Positions 59,445-64,000 of a stretch of 64,000 nucleotides of DNA are shown one piece after another. A program made the translations under genes and the position numbers. The stretch lies in contig JAVHNS010000008.1 in assembly GCA_036872755.1 (NCBI GenBank), forward strand, positions 62,001 through 126,000, written 5' to 3'. Origin of the DNA: Orbilia blumenaviensis (taxonomy: Eukaryota > Ascomycota > Orbiliomycetes > Orbiliales > Orbiliaceae). The notes below the pieces were generated by a model that was not told where the DNA came from, made no database searches, and saw nothing but the letters and a program-made list of their open reading frames with translations. Positions within the stretch are counted from its first letter, which is position 1. Every line of letters begins with the position of its first letter.

Positions 59445-62400
59445 CCCCTTCTCTGTTGCCTGTCGGTATCCCAGAAATGAGGTTCACTTCATCCCTGGAA
59501 TACGGGACAGGCGAGAGCGGATCCAAGAATCGAATCAAAAAAATATCGTGATATTGACTGAGGCATTATGCGAGAAATGCCCCCCAAACCTATCACCAAA
59601 TTCATTCTGATATCCAAACGCCTCTTATTGCAGTTCCGAGTGCGATCCCAGCGGCCATTGGCAAGCCTTGCGTTCTTTTAGATCCATTTTTCGACGACTT
59701 GGGATTTTTGCTTCTTTTACTTAGGCCTTCCAATAATATTGCAGTGTAAAGTCCGGGAAAAACGTTCGGCTTGATTGATCCCAATTGACAGATCATGCGA
59801 GAGGTTCAGACCTTCCCCAGCCAAAGGGCGAACCTATGATCATGCGCCTCGCAGAATGAATCCCTTTTTGGATGGATTTTCTGGTGGCAAAAGTATGTAG
59901 GATTGATATTCTCTAATGTTCATCCACATCTGACCAATTTGGAAAGCAGCTGCGGGGTTTCCATGGGCCTTCTGTTCTGGAGGCTTCAAAAGGCTTGCGA
60001 TATGCATATATATGGCGAAGAGGCAAAACGCGCTGGACTCCGCATTCTCGTCGAATTATCTTCTTCACGACGCGATGGTGTTTGTCTACTATGGGCGAGA
60101 TTAACTTTGACTCTCATATTCATTTGATCTTGTGGAACCTTGAGAGGGGTGTTACCATTTATGGCTAGCCTTTGGCTTCTTTTGTGCAACTAAGGCGTCT
60201 AGCGAGGGAATGAGCGCTTCGATTGGGTGTGCGGCCACTCCACCAAGCCATTTTGGGCTTCGCTAGACCTTGTCCAGGCAATAAGATTCGGCGATCGAGC
60301 CTTCGTATCACCCAAAACTATCTCTGCAGTCGGCACCTTACCACTCCAGGACTTTCAACTTGTGTGGGTGGTAACTGAATTCGGGTTAGAGATCAGGGAA
60401 GATAACCCGCGTAGACCCGGAACCTGCCTCTCTGGGGATCGATCCTCGACGTTACCCGTCCCGTCGAAAGTCATCGTCTTTTCTCTTCAGAACAGGTTTC
60501 ATGGTCGGTTGCGGGATCATTCAAAACAGACTTGTATCGCCTTTGCATTTATTTACTCGTCAGTACCATCATATGTTCGATACACGTTCATTCATTCATT
60601 GGATAGTTGTCCCGCAATTAAGGATGCCTGGCCTTCGATAGACCACCCAGGGCCCATGTCCGAACCATGCATAGGAAAATCCCGTGGGATTACAAAGGCC
60701 ATGATCCCTTGCTCGTTCTCGGCTGGTATGTCTCACATCAATAGCAGTCCAGAGACTCGGAACGATGCCAGTCATTAAAAATGTCTCAGTTGTGCTTTAG
60801 CCAATGACCGGAGAGAAATCTCGATCACACCGACTGTTTGGCGAGGTTTCCTGCTTTAACCGGTCGCGAGTTCGGGGAGAAGCTTCCCTGCTCAAACTCA
60901 CAAGTTCCATGCAGCCTTGCTGCTTAAAAACGAACTTTGCAGGCACAAATTCGAAGCAAAGGCATCGGGACCAGTCCTTTTGATGGTTCAGATGACTTCA
61001 ACAGGCAATCTGGGGTCATGAATTTAGCAAAATTTTGTGTGACCGGAGGAGCCCATCGTCAGAGCTTCACAAGCATCTAGACCGTTAACCGTATGAAGAC
61101 AAGGCTTTGACCTTAGGATCTGAGAGGAGCATCGCCTCAACTATTGTCTCTGTTTGTTCATCGAAGCTAAAATTAAAATCCACGATTAGACTGCTGGTTC
61201 CGCCCCTGGCTTTGTTCGTTGGCATTGATCGCGATCGTTGACATTCACTGTTGGCAGGTTGGTTGACGTTGGACGATGTTAACATGTATGGTGGGGCGGC
61301 CAACAAGTGGAAGTTTAAGCGTAGGAAATTTAAATCCAATGCAATACGCCTCAATGGCGAGATCAACACCAACATTCAACCTCCACGTGCGCATGTACAT
61401 GTACTCTCTGACTTGATTAAGCATCAACGACAAAAAGGTATGAACTCGAATTGCAAAGACTAATTTTACAACTAACAGATGCTGTTGGAGGTTGGAATTA
61501 CGCTATGGCGCCGACCCCTAACCGGTTACCTCCCTCTTCAGGTTTCGTTGGTATGCACTCCGCTATCAGCATGAGCATAGTTGAGTACAACGTTATGAGG
61601 GGTTGAAAGGAATACCTATCTCTAGATTCGCGATCATATGAAGATTTGCCACGCCCTGCGATTGATTTGATCAATTGAGCCGACGCCTAAAATCCCCTCG
61701 AGGATACGAGGCACACGTATCGGTCGGTCTCACAGTATGTAGGCCATAGGGCCTGCATAAAACTCGCCTCTCGAGCCGGTCGTGCATCCAAAAGCGAAAG
61801 ACATTTGTCTCTCTGCGACACCACCTTCGGACACCGAACGGGTCAATTGGACGAACTTGTTGATAAAAAAAAGTTCGGTCCAAATGACCACCTTGCAGAT
61901 TGCAGATGGTGCAGACAAGCTTGCACAGCATCGAAGATAAAAAAGAGAGTTCGTCTGGTTCTTTCGTGTATAACAGAGGTAATAGTATTGCTCGGGTATG
62001 CCGAAAATAGTCGAACCCAAACCCAAACTGGTGACTTCTGCCTTACTTGCCCATCCCTCGAAAGGTAACCCCCATGCACACTTCTGTGCAGTGTGAGGCA
62101 TGAAGTGAGGGATATTTCCCCTAATCTTTCCAACGAAAATTCTTCGGCCTAACTACCTCTATTGTAATCAAACTCATACCTATCTGATTTCCGTGGTATC
62201 CCAATTCCACGGATTGTCGCCCGTCGCTTCTCATAGGGCTGTTGGGGGCACAGTCCTAAACTCATTTCCTTCAGTGCAACCTCGAGGGAAATGACTTCGT
62301 CATCCAGTTACATAGTCATTTTCGCAATCGGGGCCTCGACCAAACCTGTGGGATACCGACTGTGATGCTGCTCCGTTGCTTACCTTGCTGCTAATGCTCT

Positions 62401-63980
62401 AGTCGCTTCTTACGTGGCCGTCAATATAGCGCATTCTTCCATGGAGATTTCCGCACAAGCTCTTCATTTCTATGCGACCCTGCTCGCGCGGGGTCAGTGC
62501 TTTTCCACCACGACAAAACGGCCAGAAGCTAATCGCACTTTCCCAGAATCCCGAGGAAGCCTCACGCACCAGTCCCAACGAAAAATAAAAAATAAAAAAT
62601 TAGTGTCTTGCCTGCAGGTCTCTCTTCCCATGCATGAGACAATCACACCGCATGTGCAGAGAACCAAAGTCCAACCTCTCTGGATTCGATTTTCTAAACT
62701 AGCAAAGCGATCCGTCTATGGAGAGTTCGAATTTACTAAATAGAGCATCAGCCTTGTGGATATGCAAGCAAGGTTTGCAAGCAGCGTCTTGAAGAGGAGA
62801 GATAGTCGACAGACATACAAGTAACCCATGTCGGTATAGATGCAGTAATCTCTGCACAGCACATAATCGGACATTCTAGCTCGTTTTCTTGCAAATTCCG
62901 ACGAGATATCATTGGCTGTTGCTGGGAGCAAGACCCAATCACTCAGTGGAAAGGTCAGACCACAGATTGCCACCGATTCGCTGGTAAGTTCCGTCGAAGG
63001 ATCACAATTCTCGCGCTTTCCTTGCTTAACTCATTCGCATTGTCCGGCAAGTGCCTCACAAGTTCCGGCTCGTTTGGCCTTGTTTTCTTTGTCGAGCTCG
63101 CTACCATGATACCATAGTGTTGGTCATGGCTTCAGCCCTGTGAGGAATTAAGCTCAGTTGATCTTTCCTTCAAGCTGAGGTATAAGCGACCGATAAACAC
63201 AATAAGCTTACACTTAACGAGCCACTAACACGCCGACTATTTTTCCGAGTCAACATGTTGGAAGGCAAAGCGGGGAGACTAATCATGAGAAAATTGTGTA
63301 TGGTTGAGCATATTCTACCCAAGCTATCAGCTCCACGTAGCCGTGCGCATGTGGGAGCTTCTCATTTCGTTGATGCGACATGCCCCGACTGCGATCTTGC
63401 ACTTAAGCACCCAAGCTCCTAAAGCTACAAACATGACCTATCAATCTGCCAACAGACCCACCAGCATGTACTGTCAGTTTGCCACTATGTGAGAAGCGAC
63501 ATGGCGTTGAGGGGAAGGAGTTATTGGTTCCTCATAATCCTCTTAGCTCAGAAATGTATGAGTATCTCACTTGGGAAGCAGAACAGAACATTCGACACTC
63601 TTGCTTCGAGAAAAAGCGGGGTTATTGCCAACCGGCAACGTGGAGATGTTATGAGAAAAATTGCTCTGGGGCTTCGGACGGTGCTCCGGGAATGCTCCGA
63701 ACTCTCAATCATCATTGGCTAACAAATATAGAACCGCTCGTGATTCCACCAGGTGGAGCAAAGCAGGAACGGTGTGGCGGAGTCTTTCCGGACTGTGCCC
63801 CCCGACCACGTTGTTAGCTCGTTTAAGACTAGTGCCCTGTGTCGTTTGCTAAATCGAGTATATCTCCCACGAACTTTGCACCGCCTCCGTACAACCAAGA
63901 GGTTGGGTCGTTCCCGTCTGCACAGAATCGATAATAGAAGGCGGGCGCAATCAGGGAACATTCGAGTGTGTGGAGAATGC

Positions 63981-64000
63981 TTTTTTTTTTTTTTTTTTTT
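63981..64000 (+). repeat. T tract reaching the window edge
   Basis: Twenty T up to the last base; the true length is unknown. Confidence 0.85.

Larger units (their letters stand above)
56881..64000. other. Long region without an intact gene, 7.1 kb
   Basis: No ATG-led frame with splice sites could be built. Several stretches look partly coding on the minus strand (for example 57393-57593 and 58880-59095), but two or three frames look equally open there, so I do not call them. Landmarks are homopolymer T tracts at 57188-57218, 59422-59444 and 63981-64000. It may be upstream control DNA of a gene beyond the right edge, a long noncoding transcript, or a graveyard of an old gene or element. Confidence 0.45.

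Noticed and set aside
60227..60778. Plus-strand open frame of 183 codons in the gene-free right part
   Set aside because: It opens with GTG, has no family motif and low coding character. The opposite strand is equally open in two frames, so openness here reflects few stop codons in general.

Overview
The window is nuclear DNA of a filamentous ascomycete (Pezizomycotina). Evidence: short GT-AG introns (mostly about 40-140 bp), no operons, long AT-rich spacers with homopolymer tracts, and families typical of moulds (DUF3431, DUF4246, DUF2235, fungal wax-synthase-like acyltransferase, BTA1, GPI-anchored wall proteins). The gene content would suit a Leotiomycete, but that is an impression and cannot be settled from the sequence alone. 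No tRNA, rRNA, CRISPR array or intact transposon was recognised.

Layout. 0-6.4 kb: the end of a GH16 glucanase, a complete betaine-lipid synthase (BTA1, four exons) and an NmrA-type reductase. 7.6-12.6 kb: a DHA1-like MFS transporter, a single-pass membrane protein and a wax-synthase-like membrane acyltransferase. 14.8-26.7 kb: a DUF3431 protein with a polytopic membrane N-half, a TDA3-like FAD oxidoreductase, an unknown membrane protein and a seven-exon SV2-type MFS transporter with a 22-nt exon. 29.2-33.7 kb: a large MFS protein with long cytosolic loops and a Thr-rich GPI-anchored protein with a 33-nt exon. 35.4-42.6 kb: an F-box protein, a DUF4246 protein with an acidic coiled-coil insertion, and a DUF2235 hydrolase. 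45.2-48.7 kb: a 12-cysteine GPI-anchored secreted protein and a Gln/Asn-rich protein. 52.4-54.4 kb: a C2H2 transcription factor. From 54.4 kb to the end there is no intact gene. About 620 bp there (56.26-56.88 kb, minus strand) look like a decayed coding region, followed by about 7 kb with long T tracts.

Genes are independent transcription units on both strands. Themes are membranes and the cell surface (betaine lipid, four MFS or acyltransferase membrane proteins, wall or GPI proteins, GH16). No polyketide, peptide or terpene backbone gene is present, so I do not call a biosynthetic cluster. Exon boundaries were placed by eye from splice signals, reading-frame continuity and family motifs. 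Some apparent upstream starts are GTG or TTG, so the first plausible ATG was used instead.
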